Shown here: positions 7,486-13,885 of the stretch, piece after piece
Layout: each line of letters opens with the position of its first letter
How positions within the stretch are numbered: position 1 is the first letter of the stretch
Source: JACVRX01 sp035697245
Lineage (GTDB): Bacteria; Actinomycetota; Actinomycetes; Jiangellales; Jiangellaceae
NCBI GenBank assembly: GCA_035697245.1
Contig: DASSDH010000102.1
Location: 1-20,733, forward strand
Length of the DNA: 20,733 nt
Direction: 5' to 3'
The notes under the pieces: generated by a model
What the model saw: only the letters and a program-made list of their open reading frames with translations
Databases searched by the model: none
What the model was told of the DNA's origin: nothing
Position numbers and translations under genes: made by a program

Positions 7486-8213
7486 GCTGGCGGGTCGCGA
7501 CGGTCGTCGCGCTGCGTGACCAGAGCCCGACCGCTCGCTCGATTTACCTCGACGTGCCCGGCTGGCCCGGCCATGCCGCCGGCCAGCACGTCGACGTCCG
7601 GCTGACGGCGCCGGACGGCTACACCGCTGTCCGTTCCTACTCGATTGCGTCCGCGGTCGACAGGGACGGGGTCGAGCTCACCGTGGAGCAGTTGGCCGAC
7701 GGTGAAGTCTCGCCGTACCTCGGCAGCGAGCTCGTCGTCGGCGACCTGTTGGAGATCCGAGGCCCGATCGGTGGCTGGTTCGTATGGCGGCCGGATCAAC
7801 GCGAACCGATCCAACTGATCGCCGGAGGCTCGGGAGTCGTCCCGCTGCTCGCCATCGCCCGGTCGCATTCTGTCGCGGGGAACCAGTCGCCGATCCGATT
7901 GCTCTACTCGGTGCGCGAACCGACCGCGGTGATCCTCGCGGCCGAGCTCGAGGAACTTGCCAGCCGGGACGACGGGCTGATCCTGACCTACGCCTTCACC
8001 CGTAGCGTGCCACCGGGTTGGAACCGTCCGCCGGGACGTGTGGACGCCGCATTGCTCGCCGACTGCACCTGGCCGGCGGAGCTGCTTCCCACGTGCTACG
8101 TGTGCGGTCCGACGGGCTTTGTCGAGACAGTTGCCGATCTGTTGGTCGGGGCTGGTCATGACCCGGCTCGGGTCAGGACCGAACGCTTCGGGCCGACCGG
8201 AGGTATCCGATGA
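7482..8213 (+). CDS. FAD/NAD(P)-binding reductase, ferredoxin-NADP reductase-like
   Basis: The 243-residue protein has the FNR-superfamily layout. An FAD beta-barrel carries RSYSIAS (R51-S54, the RxYS flavin motif), followed by GPIGGWF. The NAD(P) domain carries GGSGVVPLLAI (115-125), a LLYSVREP segment, and CGPTGFV near residue 208. It ends ERFGPTGG, the position where related oxygenase reductases continue into a 2Fe-2S domain, but the protein stops there. It is therefore a stand-alone flavin reductase with no iron-sulfur module. The ATG overlaps the stop of the molybdo-enzyme (ATGA), and its own stop overlaps the start of the next gene. It presumably passes electrons from NAD(P)H to the molybdo-enzyme. 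Confidence 0.9.
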   Translation: MSWRVATVVALRDQSPTARSIYLDVPGWPGHAAGQHVDVRLTAPDGYTAVRSYSIASAVDRDGVELTVEQLADGEVSPYLGSELVVGDLLEIRGPIGGWFVWRPDQREPIQLIAGGSGVVPLLAIARSHSVAGNQSPIRLLYSVREPTAVILAAELEELASRDDGLILTYAFTRSVPPGWNRPPGRVDAALLADCTWPAELLPTCYVCGPTGFVETVADLLVGAGHDPARVRTERFGPTGGIR

Positions 8214-8488
8214 ACGATTCCTACTCCTACCTCGATGGCAACGCAGCCGCAGGTGAGCTTCGCGAGATCTTCGCGGTCGACGTCACCACTGCAGGTGGGC
8301 AGTGCGCTGGATGTGGTCGGACCGCCGTCCTTGCCGACGTCCGCCTCTACGTCCGCGCGCCGGGGCTCGTCGCCCGCTGCCGGGAATGCGACGCGGTACT
8401 GCTCCGCCTCGTGCGGGGGTCCGGTCGGGCGTGGCTGGACCTGCGCGGATTGACGTATCTCGAGCTCGCGATGCCAGACGACTCGTGA
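8210..8488 (+). CDS. DUF6510 family zinc-ribbon-like protein
   Basis: The 92-residue protein starts MNDSYSYLDGNAAAGELREIF and carries two CxxC knuckles: C32-C35 (QCAGCGRT) and C57-C60 (RCRECD). These are 21 residues apart and flanked by beta-like segments, the geometry of a zinc ribbon or rubredoxin-type site. The pattern matches small actinobacterial DUF6510 proteins. GGAGG six bases before the ATG and an ATGA overlap with the reductase place it in the same operon. It may be a metal-binding accessory or an electron-transfer/chaperone factor for the molybdo-flavo pair. That role is inference from context only. Confidence 0.85.
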   Translation: MNDSYSYLDGNAAAGELREIFAVDVTTAGGQCAGCGRTAVLADVRLYVRAPGLVARCRECDAVLLRLVRGSGRAWLDLRGLTYLELAMPDDS

Positions 8489-8530
8489 CGTGCCAGAACG
8501 TCGATCGGCCGCGAGCCAGCCACAGAAGCA

Positions 8531-8953
8531 CTAGCTGAACTTGGCCGGCCGCTCGAGGTAGGTGCTGTCCGGTGGCTGGAACCCGTAGCGCGCGTAGAGG
8601 TCGTGAGCGTCGGCGGTGTGCAGCATCCAGCGCATCGTCGCACCGGGCCCGTCATCGATCATGGCCAGCACGAGTCGGGCACCGACACCGTGGCCACGGT
8701 GCGGGCGCAGCACGAAGACATCGGCCAAGTAAGCGGCCGCAACACCGTCCGAGAACGCTCGAGCGAAGCCAACCATTTCGCCTGTCGACCGCTGGTAAGC
8801 GCCGAGTACCCGCCAGGCAGCATCCAGCTGCCGCTCGATCTCCTCCCTGCGACGCCAGCGGCCCCAGTACGCCTCTGTCGTCAGAAACCTGGTGACGACG
8901 GCCCGATCCACCCGCAGCGGATCATCGTCGAGCTCGTAGTCGTCGATGCTCAC
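8531..8953 (-). CDS. GNAT family N-acetyltransferase
   Basis: The 140-residue protein has the GNAT acetyl-CoA motif A as VLRPHRGHGVGARLVLAM (RxxGxG type). A preceding strand is AYLADVFVL, and a C-terminal motif B region is LHTADAHDLYARYGF. It acetylates an amine of unknown identity. The GTG at 8953 (VSIDDYELDDDPLRVD) is chosen as start. The frame stays open further upstream to 9019, but that would overlap the stop of the HNH gene and adds low-complexity residues. No strong ribosome site is visible, so coupling to the gene upstream, whose stop is 33 bases away, is possible. Confidence 0.85.
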   Translation of the reverse strand: MSIDDYELDDDPLRVDRAVVTRFLTTEAYWGRWRRREEIERQLDAAWRVLGAYQRSTGEMVGFARAFSDGVAAAYLADVFVLRPHRGHGVGARLVLAMIDDGPGATMRWMLHTADAHDLYARYGFQPPDSTYLERPAKFS

Positions 8954-8985
8954 CGCCTCAGTGTGGCCGCCGCCGAGGCCAGTGG

Positions 8986-10569
8986 TCAGAAGGGCGGTGG
9001 GTCGGGGTGGGTGGACCATTCTGGTTCGAGGTCGTCGATAGGTGGGTCGGGGCCAGCTGGTGGCTGGGTGAGGGGTCCGACGATCTCCGGATCCACGTCA
9101 TAGGTGTGGCCGGTGGGCGCGGTCCACAGGAAGCGGCCGGGTGCGGGTTGGGACAGCCGCCACCCGGCGTGGGTCTTTCCGTTGTGGCAGCCCGGGCTGA
9201 GCGGCCCGCCGTTGCGGTCGCTGGTGCTCCAGCCGGAGCTGCCGGCAGCAATGGTGTGGTCGAACTGGCACAGCCTCGCTGGGCGGCTGCACGTCGGGAA
9301 CCGGCAGGTGCCGTCCCGGGTATGCACGTGCTCGAGCAGGTCCACCGGCGGGGTGTATCGGGTGGTGCCGTAGTCGAGCAGCATGCCGCTGGCCGGGTCG
9401 GTCAGCAGCCGCCGCCAGGTGCCGTGCCCGGCGATCCGCCGGGCGGCCTGGGCGGTGATCGGCCCGTAGCCCTCCAACTCACCGGGTCGCTGGTCTACCC
9501 CGAGCAGGGTCGACAACGGCACCGTCACGTTGACCGCCGCCGCCCGACCATTCCGGCGGCGCAGTCGCCGCCGCTGCGCCGGGTTCACGCCACAGTCGGG
9601 TCTGTGGCCGTGCTGGTCGTCCTGATCGGCGCCGTGCTCGTCATGGTGATCCTGGCCGTCGGGGAAGTCCGGGAGGTGGCCGTGTTCGAGGATGGCCCAG
9701 GCGAGTTCGGTGAGGGTGTCCACTCGGATCTGGTCCAAGGTGCGGGGGTCGTCCGGGTTGGTGGCTTTGGCGGCGTCGGTGGCGGCGTCTAGCATTACCT
9801 TGACCGCGGTCAGATCCACCGCCGGCCCATACACCGACAGCCAGGCCATCCCGTCGGCCTCGGTGCGGAACTCGACCCGGCGTGTGTCGCAGGCATCCTG
9901 ATGGCGCTGCTCGGCCGTCTGCGGCGCGATCGAGGCGACGGCGCGGGCGATGGCGTCGCGGTGTTGGCGCAATGACCGGGCCCCGGCCTTGGGGAGTACC
10001 CGCCGTTCCACCCGGACCACGAGGGCGCGGCGGATCCCGTCCGAGGTGATCACCTCCCCGGTCATCGGATCGGCGCAGCCGTCGGGCGGGTCCAGCGCCC
10101 GCACCCCGACCGCGAGCGCGGCGGCCTTGGAGTAGTCCAGCTCGCCGCGGGACAGCGCGGTCACCGTGTCGGCGAGTTCGGCGGTCAGCTGCACCGCGGT
10201 GGCCACCCGGTTGGTAGCGGTGGTCGGCGACTGCCCCAGCCGCGGCGCCAGGAGCTGCCCCGCCGCGCGGACCGGGTTGAACCCGTGCCGGGCGGCCTCC
10301 GGGGCATGACAGACCGGGTGCGCCGAAAGCGCCGCCGCGGCTTCGATCCCGATCGCATCCGCCCACGCCTTCAGCCGCTCACACGCCGCGGCCACCTCCA
10401 CCAAGTCATACGCATCCGGAATCGCCGCCGGATCCAGCCGAGCTAGCATCCCGGCCAGCCCCGGCCCCGGCGCCATCCCCTCCAACCCGGCACAATCCGA
10501 CCCGCCATCCCGGGCCGGGATGGCATCGCCGCCATCCGGACGGCTGGGCAGGTCGTCGGACTCGAACAT
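8986..10569 (-). CDS. DUF222 / HNH endonuclease domain protein (13E12 repeat family type)
   Basis: The 527-residue protein combines an N-terminal DUF222 helical region (ELDYSKAAALAVGVRALDPP, Q.TAELADTV) with a C-terminal HNH nuclease domain. In the HNH domain C-R-F-P-T-C is followed by CQFDHTIA, then GPLSPGCHNGKTHAGW, which gives the zinc cysteines and the H...N...H catalytic set. This is the architecture of the abundant REP13E12-like proteins of mycobacteria and relatives, often present in many copies and thought to be linked to mobile DNA. The middle (residues 293-335) has an acidic/His-rich linker (HDEHGADQDDQHG). No terminal repeats were seen, so it is probably a solitary copy. The start ATG lacks a clear ribosome site. 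Confidence 0.9.
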   Translation of the reverse strand: MFESDDLPSRPDGGDAIPARDGGSDCAGLEGMAPGPGLAGMLARLDPAAIPDAYDLVEVAAACERLKAWADAIGIEAAAALSAHPVCHAPEAARHGFNPVRAAGQLLAPRLGQSPTTATNRVATAVQLTAELADTVTALSRGELDYSKAAALAVGVRALDPPDGCADPMTGEVITSDGIRRALVVRVERRVLPKAGARSLRQHRDAIARAVASIAPQTAEQRHQDACDTRRVEFRTEADGMAWLSVYGPAVDLTAVKVMLDAATDAAKATNPDDPRTLDQIRVDTLTELAWAILEHGHLPDFPDGQDHHDEHGADQDDQHGHRPDCGVNPAQRRRLRRRNGRAAAVNVTVPLSTLLGVDQRPGELEGYGPITAQAARRIAGHGTWRRLLTDPASGMLLDYGTTRYTPPVDLLEHVHTRDGTCRFPTCSRPARLCQFDHTIAAGSSGWSTSDRNGGPLSPGCHNGKTHAGWRLSQPAPGRFLWTAPTGHTYDVDPEIVGPLTQPPAGPDPPIDDLEPEWSTHPDPPPF

Positions 10570-10606
10570 GTGTCCAGCATGCCAGCACCCACCGACATCT
10601 AGCCGG

Positions 10607-10624
10607 CCGCAGTCAGAACTGCGG
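10607..10624. other. Short perfect inverted repeat at the 3' end of the DUF6529 gene
   Basis: CCGCAGT and ACTGCGG flank a CAGA loop and span the stop codon of the minus-strand DUF6529 gene. No T-run follows on the minus strand, so it is at most a weak, U-less terminator-like hairpin. Confidence 0.3.
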
Positions 10625-11185
10625 GAAGCCGACGTTCTGGAAGAACCAGAGCGACGAGGTGAACCAGATCGCGACTATGGCGGTGAAGGTCAGCCCGCCG
10701 AACAGCGGCAGCGCCCATCCGGGGAGCCCGCGCATCCGCAACGTGAGCATCTTCGCGACAAATGCGCCGTAGAACACGCACCCGAGTACCGAATGCCACA
10801 GCGTCCGGGTGTCGAAGTCTGAGAAGCCGATCGACCAAAGGCAGTGGAAAGCGACCGGAGCACTGATCAGCACGGCGAGAATGCCGCTCACCCGGTGCGC
10901 GGTTCCTACCCAACTGGGCGCGTCCCCGGATCCGTAGACGCCGTACAACCGCAAGGCGGAACCCAGCTGGAACAGCGCGAACAGGATGGCGATGGTCGCC
11001 AGCCACACCTTCATGTTGATCATGCCGGAGAAGCCGAGCGTGAAGATCGCTTCACCGGTTGGCGCGTGGTTCTTGCCGTACACGCCGAGCAAAATGGCGA
11101 CCGCACAGCCGACAAGGAGTGGGATGAGTATCAGCGCCGGGCTCCGTGGCCCGGCTGCGCGCCCCAGATTCGTCTCCGACGCCAC
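10613..11185 (-). CDS. DUF6529 family membrane protein, cytochrome b561-like appearance
   Basis: The 190-residue protein has five predicted membrane helices, at about 18-36, 57-80, 97-115, 129-147 and 158-178. It fits the DUF6529 family of actinobacterial proteins. H97 (GTAHRVSG), H114 (VAFHCLW) and H131 (TLWHSVLG) lie in or at the ends of consecutive helices. This resembles heme-ligating positions of b561-type cytochromes. Heme binding is my inference, not an established property of the family. The GTG start has no strong ribosome site. It could be leaderless, since CATGAT ends six bases upstream, but the first base is off consensus. Confidence 0.8.
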   Translation of the reverse strand: MASETNLGRAAGPRSPALILIPLLVGCAVAILLGVYGKNHAPTGEAIFTLGFSGMINMKVWLATIAILFALFQLGSALRLYGVYGSGDAPSWVGTAHRVSGILAVLISAPVAFHCLWSIGFSDFDTRTLWHSVLGCVFYGAFVAKMLTLRMRGLPGWALPLFGGLTFTAIVAIWFTSSLWFFQNVGFPQF

Positions 11186-11198
11186 GGCCCGATCATGG

Positions 11199-11216
11199 CG
11201 TCGCCAGCAGGCGACG
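11199..11216. other. Perfect inverted repeat upstream of the DUF6529 gene
   Basis: CGTCGCC and GGCGACG enclose AGCA, a 7-bp perfect stem in the 84-base gap between the small ORF and the DUF6529 gene. It could be an operator of the DUF6529 gene or a terminator hairpin for the small gene. No U-tract is present on either strand. Confidence 0.35.
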
Positions 11217-11269
11217 TCTACAAGATTGGCTCGAATCGACGACTCGGGCTAAGGCGGGATGCCAGCGGC

Positions 11270-11449
11270 TCAGGCCGCGGTTGGCTGGTTCTGGTTAGCC
11301 ATGTGGACGAGACGCTCGTCGAGGTGCATGTCGATGACGTCGGTACAGCGCCAGATCTCGGCTGGGTCGGTCGTTCGGCGCCGGTGGCGGACCAAGATCC
11401 GCAAGATCGTGTCGATGCGTTGAATCTCCCTGCTCGAGCTGCGTCTCAT
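11270..11449 (-). CDS. Small hypothetical protein, 59 residues
   Basis: The ATG at 11449 has GGGAGG seven bases upstream, and a TACGGT -10-like hexamer lies a further 9 bases upstream of that. This makes a convincing expression signal for a short gene. A TTG two codons earlier is less likely. The protein is basic at the N-terminus (MRRSSSREIQRIDTILRIL), continues with RHRRRTTDPAEIWRCTDVID, and ends MANQNQPTAA. A mainly helical protein is likely. I recognise no family. It lies downstream of the disulfide-reductase homologue on the same strand, with its own promoter. Confidence 0.6.
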   Translation of the reverse strand: MRRSSSREIQRIDTILRILVRHRRRTTDPAEIWRCTDVIDMHLDERLVHMANQNQPTAA

Positions 11450-11470
11450 CGTCAAACCTCCCGCGGCCGC

Positions 11471-11476
11471 ACCGTA
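11471..11476 (-). promoter_or_regulatory. Probable -10 element for the 59-aa small gene
   Basis: TACGGT on the minus strand fits TANNNT. Transcription would start near 11464, giving a leader of about 15 bases that includes the GGGAGG ribosome site. No good -35 hexamer was found. Confidence 0.4.
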
Positions 11477-11508
11477 TGTTCTTGCCGCTGGAGAACGATC
11501 GAAACCAG

Positions 11509-12933
11509 TCAGAGGCCGTAGGTCTCCAACACCCTCAGCCAGACCTCGCTCACTGTGGGGAAGGCCGGCACGGCATGCCAGAGCCGGTCCAGTGGAACCG
11601 CCGCGGTCACCGCGACCGTCGCGGAGTGCAACAACTCGGCCACCCCCGGTCCGACGAACGTCATCCCGAGCAGCACGCCGCGCGACTCGTCTACGACCGC
11701 CTTGGCCTTTCCCCGGTAGCCCTCACCCAGCAGGTAGGCGCCGGTCACGGAGCCAATGTCGTACTCGACGGCCCGCACGGCGTAACCTCGCTCGCGGGCC
11801 GCCGACTCGGTCAGACCGACCGAGCACGCCTCCGGGTCGGTGAACACCACCTGTGGGGCGCCGACAGCGTCGGCGGTGGCTCGAAGTCCCGGCGCGTCTA
11901 CCGCCCTACCCTGAGCCCGCGCCACGATGACGTCGCCGCAGACCCGGCCTTGGTACTTGCCCATGTGGGTGAGCAGGTTGCGTCCATTGGCGTCGCCGAC
12001 CGCGTACAGCCAGCCGCCGTCGACCCCGTCGGCTCGGAGGCTGTCGTCCACGGCAACCGGCTTCCCGGGATCGAGCCCGACAACCTCCAGGCCGATATCG
12101 TCAGTGTTGAGGGTCCGGCCTGTCGCTATTAGCAGCTCGTCCGCCTCGACGGTTTCCCCGGCAGAGAGCGTGAGGGTGACCGGGCCTTCGCCGCCGCGAC
12201 GCGAAACCTCGCTGACGCCGGTGCGCATTCGCACCGCGACCCCCGCCGACTGGAGGCCGGCGGTGACCAATTCACCCGCGAACGGCTCCATCCGCTCCAG
12301 CAGCCGATGCCCACGGACCAGCATGGTCACCTCGTCTGCCCCCAGGCCTCTGACCGCATGAGCCATCTCGCACGCGACGACCCCTCCGCCGATCACCGCG
12401 AGGCGACGGGGCACCCTCCGCAGCGAGGTCGCTTCCCGGCTTGTCCACGGCAGGACGCCTGCGAGGCCCGGAATCGGCGGCACGGTCGCGCGACTGCCGG
12501 TGGCGACGACAACCGCATGCCGGGCGGTCAATGTCTGGCGCGACCCGTCGGCGACCACCTCGACCGTCCGCGCCCCAACGATCCGGCCATGCCCGCGAAC
12601 CAGCGTCGCCGGAAGCCCGTTGATCCAGCGGACTTGACCGCTGTCGTCCCAGTTGCCTGTTGCCTCGTCGCGCCGCGCGAGCACAGCGTCGACGTCGATC
12701 CGTCCCATAGTCGCCTGCGCGGCTCCGGGCGATCGCCGCGCCGCCGCGACGAGGTCGACCGGGCGGAGTATGGCCTTGCTCGGCACACAGGCCCAATACG
12801 AGCACTCACCGCCCAACAACTCGGCCTCGACGACGGCGGCGCTCAGGCCGCCCCGGACGACCCGCTCCACGACGTTCTCGCCCGCGGGTCCTCCTCCAAT
12901 GATCACGACGTCGACGACCTGCTGGGTATCCAT
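11509..12933 (-). CDS. Pyridine nucleotide-disulfide oxidoreductase (lipoamide dehydrogenase/mercuric reductase-like)
   Basis: The 474-residue FAD/NAD(P) enzyme has the class I disulfide reductase layout. GGGPAG (13-18) binds FAD. GGECSYWACVPSK carries the redox pair C44/C49 in the CxxxxC spacing. VIGGGVVACEMA is the NAD(P) Rossmann loop. GWLYAVGDANG is the second FAD motif, and the C-terminal dimerisation domain ends PTVSEVWLRVLETYGL. Where lipoamide dehydrogenases have the catalytic His (HxxPTxxE), this protein has Phe (AFPTVSE, F458), while the Glu is kept. It is therefore a divergent subgroup with an uncertain substrate. The ATG at 12933 follows GGAGG by four bases. The frame stays open to 13161, but that extension is non-homologous sequence antisense to the VKOR gene. 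Confidence 0.9.
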   Translation of the reverse strand: MDTQQVVDVVIIGGGPAGENVVERVVRGGLSAAVVEAELLGGECSYWACVPSKAILRPVDLVAAARRSPGAAQATMGRIDVDAVLARRDEATGNWDDSGQVRWINGLPATLVRGHGRIVGARTVEVVADGSRQTLTARHAVVVATGSRATVPPIPGLAGVLPWTSREATSLRRVPRRLAVIGGGVVACEMAHAVRGLGADEVTMLVRGHRLLERMEPFAGELVTAGLQSAGVAVRMRTGVSEVSRRGGEGPVTLTLSAGETVEADELLIATGRTLNTDDIGLEVVGLDPGKPVAVDDSLRADGVDGGWLYAVGDANGRNLLTHMGKYQGRVCGDVIVARAQGRAVDAPGLRATADAVGAPQVVFTDPEACSVGLTESAARERGYAVRAVEYDIGSVTGAYLLGEGYRGKAKAVVDESRGVLLGMTFVGPGVAELLHSATVAVTAAVPLDRLWHAVPAFPTVSEVWLRVLETYGL

Positions 12934-13045
12934 GCGGCCTCCGGTTTGTGACGGCACGACGGGCAGAGTCCACCACGTCGCCGACAGGCACGAACGTGGT
13001 GCCGCGTACGTTGGTTCCGTTGACCACCTGAGACGCACTGGAGTC

Positions 13046-13702
13046 ATGGCTCGCGACATCGAGATCGACGCACCGGACGACTTGACAGTCGACCTTGACG
13101 CACCGGACGAGCACCAGCTCGCCGGAGGCGCGCGCCGGAGCCTGGCGCTGCTCTTGACCATCGCCGGCGCCGTCGGCTGGCTCGCGGCGTTCGTCCTCGC
13201 AGTCGAGCGGATCGCGCTGCTGACGGACCCGGGCTACCTCCCGACCTGCAGCTTCAACCCAGTGCTCAGCTGCGGGTCGGTAATGCAGACCTGGCAAGCG
13301 GAGGCGTTCGGATTCCCCAACCCGCTGATCGGGATCGCCGCATTCGCGGTCGTGACCACAGTGGGCGTGGTGCTGTTGACCGGAGCGAAGCTTCCCCGGT
13401 GGTTCTGGCTGGGGCTGGAGACAGGCGCGCTGTTCGGCGTCGTGTTCGTGCACTGGCTGATCTACCAGAGCCTGTATTCGATCGGTGCCCTCTGCCCGTA
13501 CTGCATGGTCGTCTGGGCCGTGACGATCCCGATCTTCTGGTACCTGACCGTGCACAACCTGCAGGCAGGCCACATTCCGGCGACGGACGCACTTCGCCGC
13601 TTCGCGGTCCGCAACCGCGGGTTGGTGCTCGCCGGGTGGTTTCTCCTGGTAGCTGGGCTCGTGCTCGTCCGGTTCTCGGCCTATTGGGCGTCCCTGGTCT
13701 GA
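13046..13702 (+). CDS. Vitamin K epoxide reductase (VKOR) family membrane protein
   Basis: The 218-residue protein has a short acidic N-terminus, then about five membrane helices. The four expected cysteines are present: C68 and C76 in the first loop (TCSFNPVLSCGSVM) and the C150-P-Y-C153 active site. Bacterial VKORs reoxidise DsbA-like thiol oxidases using menaquinone, and so form disulfides in exported proteins. No DsbA is fused to it or next to it here. Start support is modest (GGAG only two bases before the ATG). The divergent disulfide-reductase homologue 112 bases away makes a shared redox-related promoter region possible. A TACGTT hexamer at 13007-13012 could be its -10 element. Confidence 0.9.
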   Translation: MARDIEIDAPDDLTVDLDAPDEHQLAGGARRSLALLLTIAGAVGWLAAFVLAVERIALLTDPGYLPTCSFNPVLSCGSVMQTWQAEAFGFPNPLIGIAAFAVVTTVGVVLLTGAKLPRWFWLGLETGALFGVVFVHWLIYQSLYSIGALCPYCMVVWAVTIPIFWYLTVHNLQAGHIPATDALRRFAVRNRGLVLAGWFLLVAGLVLVRFSAYWASLV

Positions 13703-13731
13703 GCCGCCGGGCCGAGCGTTGAATCGTGCGC

Positions 13732-13737
13732 TACCCT
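13732..13737 (+). promoter_or_regulatory. Probable -10 element of the leuS transcription unit (leaderless)
   Basis: TACCCT fits TANNNT and ends six bases before the GTG at 13744, so the transcript would begin at that GTG. This is the standard architecture of leaderless actinobacterial mRNAs. No convincing -35 hexamer is visible. Confidence 0.6.
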
Positions 13738-13743
13738 GGCCGG

Positions 13744-13779
13744 GTGCGAGGCCTGCTCCTCCTTACTGGGCCGCGCTGA
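13744..13779 (+). CDS. leuS leader peptide with four consecutive Leu codons
   Basis: GTG-CGA-GGC-CTG-CTC-CTC-CTT-ACT-GGG-CCG-CGC-TGA encodes an 11-residue peptide, MRGLLLLTGPR, with a run of four leucines (codons 13753-13764). It lies upstream of leucyl-tRNA synthetase and is followed by a hairpin and an intrinsic terminator. This is the layout of ribosome-mediated attenuation: stalling at Leu codons when charged tRNA-Leu is scarce would let RNA polymerase read on into leuS. The GTG directly follows a -10 hexamer at leaderless spacing, so no ribosome site is needed. That it is translated is inference. Confidence 0.65.
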   Translation: MRGLLLLTGPR

Positions 13780-13822
13780 CCTCCAGCGGACGCCTCCTCA
13801 CGAGCGTCGCGTCAGCGTGGCC
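13769..13822 (+). promoter_or_regulatory. Leader RNA stem in the leuS attenuator
   Basis: Bases 13769-13780 (GGCCGCGCTGAC) pair with 13811-13822 (GTCAGCGTGGCC) in an unbroken 12-bp stem with one G.U pair. Inside it is a 5-bp stem (13789-13793 with 13804-13808). The 5' arm covers the end and stop codon of the leader peptide, so a ribosome at the stop would melt it, while one stalled at the Leu codons would not fully. It shares only base 13822 with the terminator stem. The competing antiterminator pairing was not identified. Confidence 0.5.
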
Positions 13823-13856
13823 GACCCCTCCTGCGCGAGGGGTCGATCTGTTTCTT
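13822..13856 (+). terminator. Intrinsic terminator in the leuS leader (attenuator)
   Basis: A 9-bp perfect GC-rich stem is formed by 13822-13830 (CGACCCCTC) and 13837-13845 (GAGGGGTCG), with a CTGCGC loop. It is followed by the T-rich run ATCTGTTTCTT. It sits between the leader peptide stop and the leuS start, not at the end of a gene, as expected for a transcription attenuator. Confidence 0.7.
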
Positions 13857-13885
13857 GGGGCGGTTTCCCACTGAGATCGACAACG

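Noticed and set aside
9007..9792. 261-aa plus-strand open frame (Gly/Val-rich)
   Set aside because: It is antisense to the DUF222/HNH gene, whose domains are clear; the translation is a low-complexity product of third-position GC bias.
12653..13045. N-terminal extension of the VKOR frame
   Set aside because: It is antisense to the disulfide-reductase gene; VKOR homology begins after the ATG at 13046.
13067..13110. 14-bp direct repeat (GACGCACCGGACGA) 30 bases apart
   Set aside because: It lies within the acidic N-terminus of the VKOR gene and encodes a repeated DAPD peptide; most likely a local coding repeat, not a regulatory element.
12934..13161. N-terminal extension of the disulfide-reductase homologue
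   Set aside because: The 76 extra residues are antisense to the VKOR gene and unlike the family; an ATG with GGAGG at the expected FAD-motif distance lies at 12933.
13817..13885. Longer start for leuS at 13817
   Set aside because: It would place the start codon before the intrinsic terminator and translate through it; residues are unlike LeuRS N-termini.
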